Of a DNA stretch of 23,812 nucleotides, positions 23,681-23,812 are shown piece after piece. The stretch comes from an uncultured bacterium (lineage in GTDB: Bacteria; Actinomycetota; Coriobacteriia; Coriobacteriales; Coriobacteriaceae): the NCBI GenBank assembly GCA_905214105.1, contig CAJMKK010000015.1, positions 1-23,812 of the forward strand. Reading direction: 5' to 3'. Each line of letters begins with the position of its first letter. Positions within the stretch are counted from its first letter, which is position 1. A program made the position numbers and the translations under genes. The notes beneath the pieces are model-generated. The model was not told the DNA's origin. It did not search any database and worked only from the letters and a program-made list of their open reading frames with translations.

Positions 23681-23812
23681 GCCCCTTTGGGACGGCTTCT
23701 TGTTGGGGCGTGCCTGCCCCGGACCCTGCTAGGAACGAGTGCAGCAAACTGGAATTTTAAATTAGTCTTTGCAAATAACCTTTGAACCTTCACCATCAAT
23801 TACAATTCCCTG
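23681..23812. other. Non-coding region at window end
   Basis: No gene with family features is visible. GC content falls sharply after about 23745 (aattttaaattagtc and on), unlike the rest of the window. This could be foreign DNA or the promoter region of a gene beyond the window. Confidence 0.4.

Noticed and set aside
23554..23799. An 81-codon minus-strand open frame at the right end
   Set aside because: It lies mostly opposite the IS3 remnant and has no recognisable features or clear ribosome site.

Overview
The window looks like a chromosomal housekeeping region of a GC-rich Gram-positive, most likely a member of the Coriobacteriia (Actinomycetota) close to Collinsella. This placement is an inference. 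It rests on the GC-rich codon use, on a gene order that mixes the Bacillus block (Asp23-fakA-recG, plsX-acpP-rnc-smc-ftsY-ffh) with the actinobacterial block (rsmD-coaD-coiled-coil protein-DUF177-rpmF-rnc-smc), and on a Bacillus/phage-type ThyA. No database search was run.

Layout. Bases 1-91 hold the 3' part of tRNA-Asn and its terminator. Bases 249-15142 form a long, tightly packed plus-strand cluster: Asp23/Gls24 protein, fakA, recG, rsmD, coaD, a DivIVA/SepIVA-like coiled-coil protein, a DUF177 protein, rpmF, plsX, acpP, rnc, smc, ftsY and ffh. Most junctions are short or overlapping (ATGA, TAATG). Hairpins after rpmF and upstream of acpP could tune expression inside the cluster. A strong terminator follows ffh. 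The genes serve phospholipid and fatty-acid supply (fakA, plsX, acpP), CoA synthesis (coaD), ribosome and RNA maturation (rsmD, DUF177, rpmF, rnc), chromosome maintenance (recG, smc) and co-translational membrane targeting (ftsY, ffh).

Bases 15257-16018 (minus strand) encode a DUF134 helix-turn-helix domain fused in frame to a NifX/NifB-like cofactor-binding domain with a Cys/His-rich tail. An internal Shine-Dalgarno and ATG could also release the second domain alone. Its promoter is bracketed by two copies of a CATATG-centred palindrome about 53 bp apart. This is the most interesting regulatory unit in the window.

Bases 16237-18637 (plus) carry thyA, folA and a SpoU-family RNA methyltransferase. 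Next come a MATE-family exporter (plus) and a convergent corrinoid adenosyltransferase gene (cobO, minus). An inverted repeat fills the whole gap between their stop codons. ftsH (plus) diverges from cobO and ends at a strong terminator.

Bases 22749-23812 hold a DUF523 gene whose 3' end overlaps an antisense remnant of a serine-recombinase C-terminus. A frameshifted IS3-type transposase remnant follows, so the right end of the window is a decayed mobile-element junction. No CRISPR array, rRNA or replication origin was seen.
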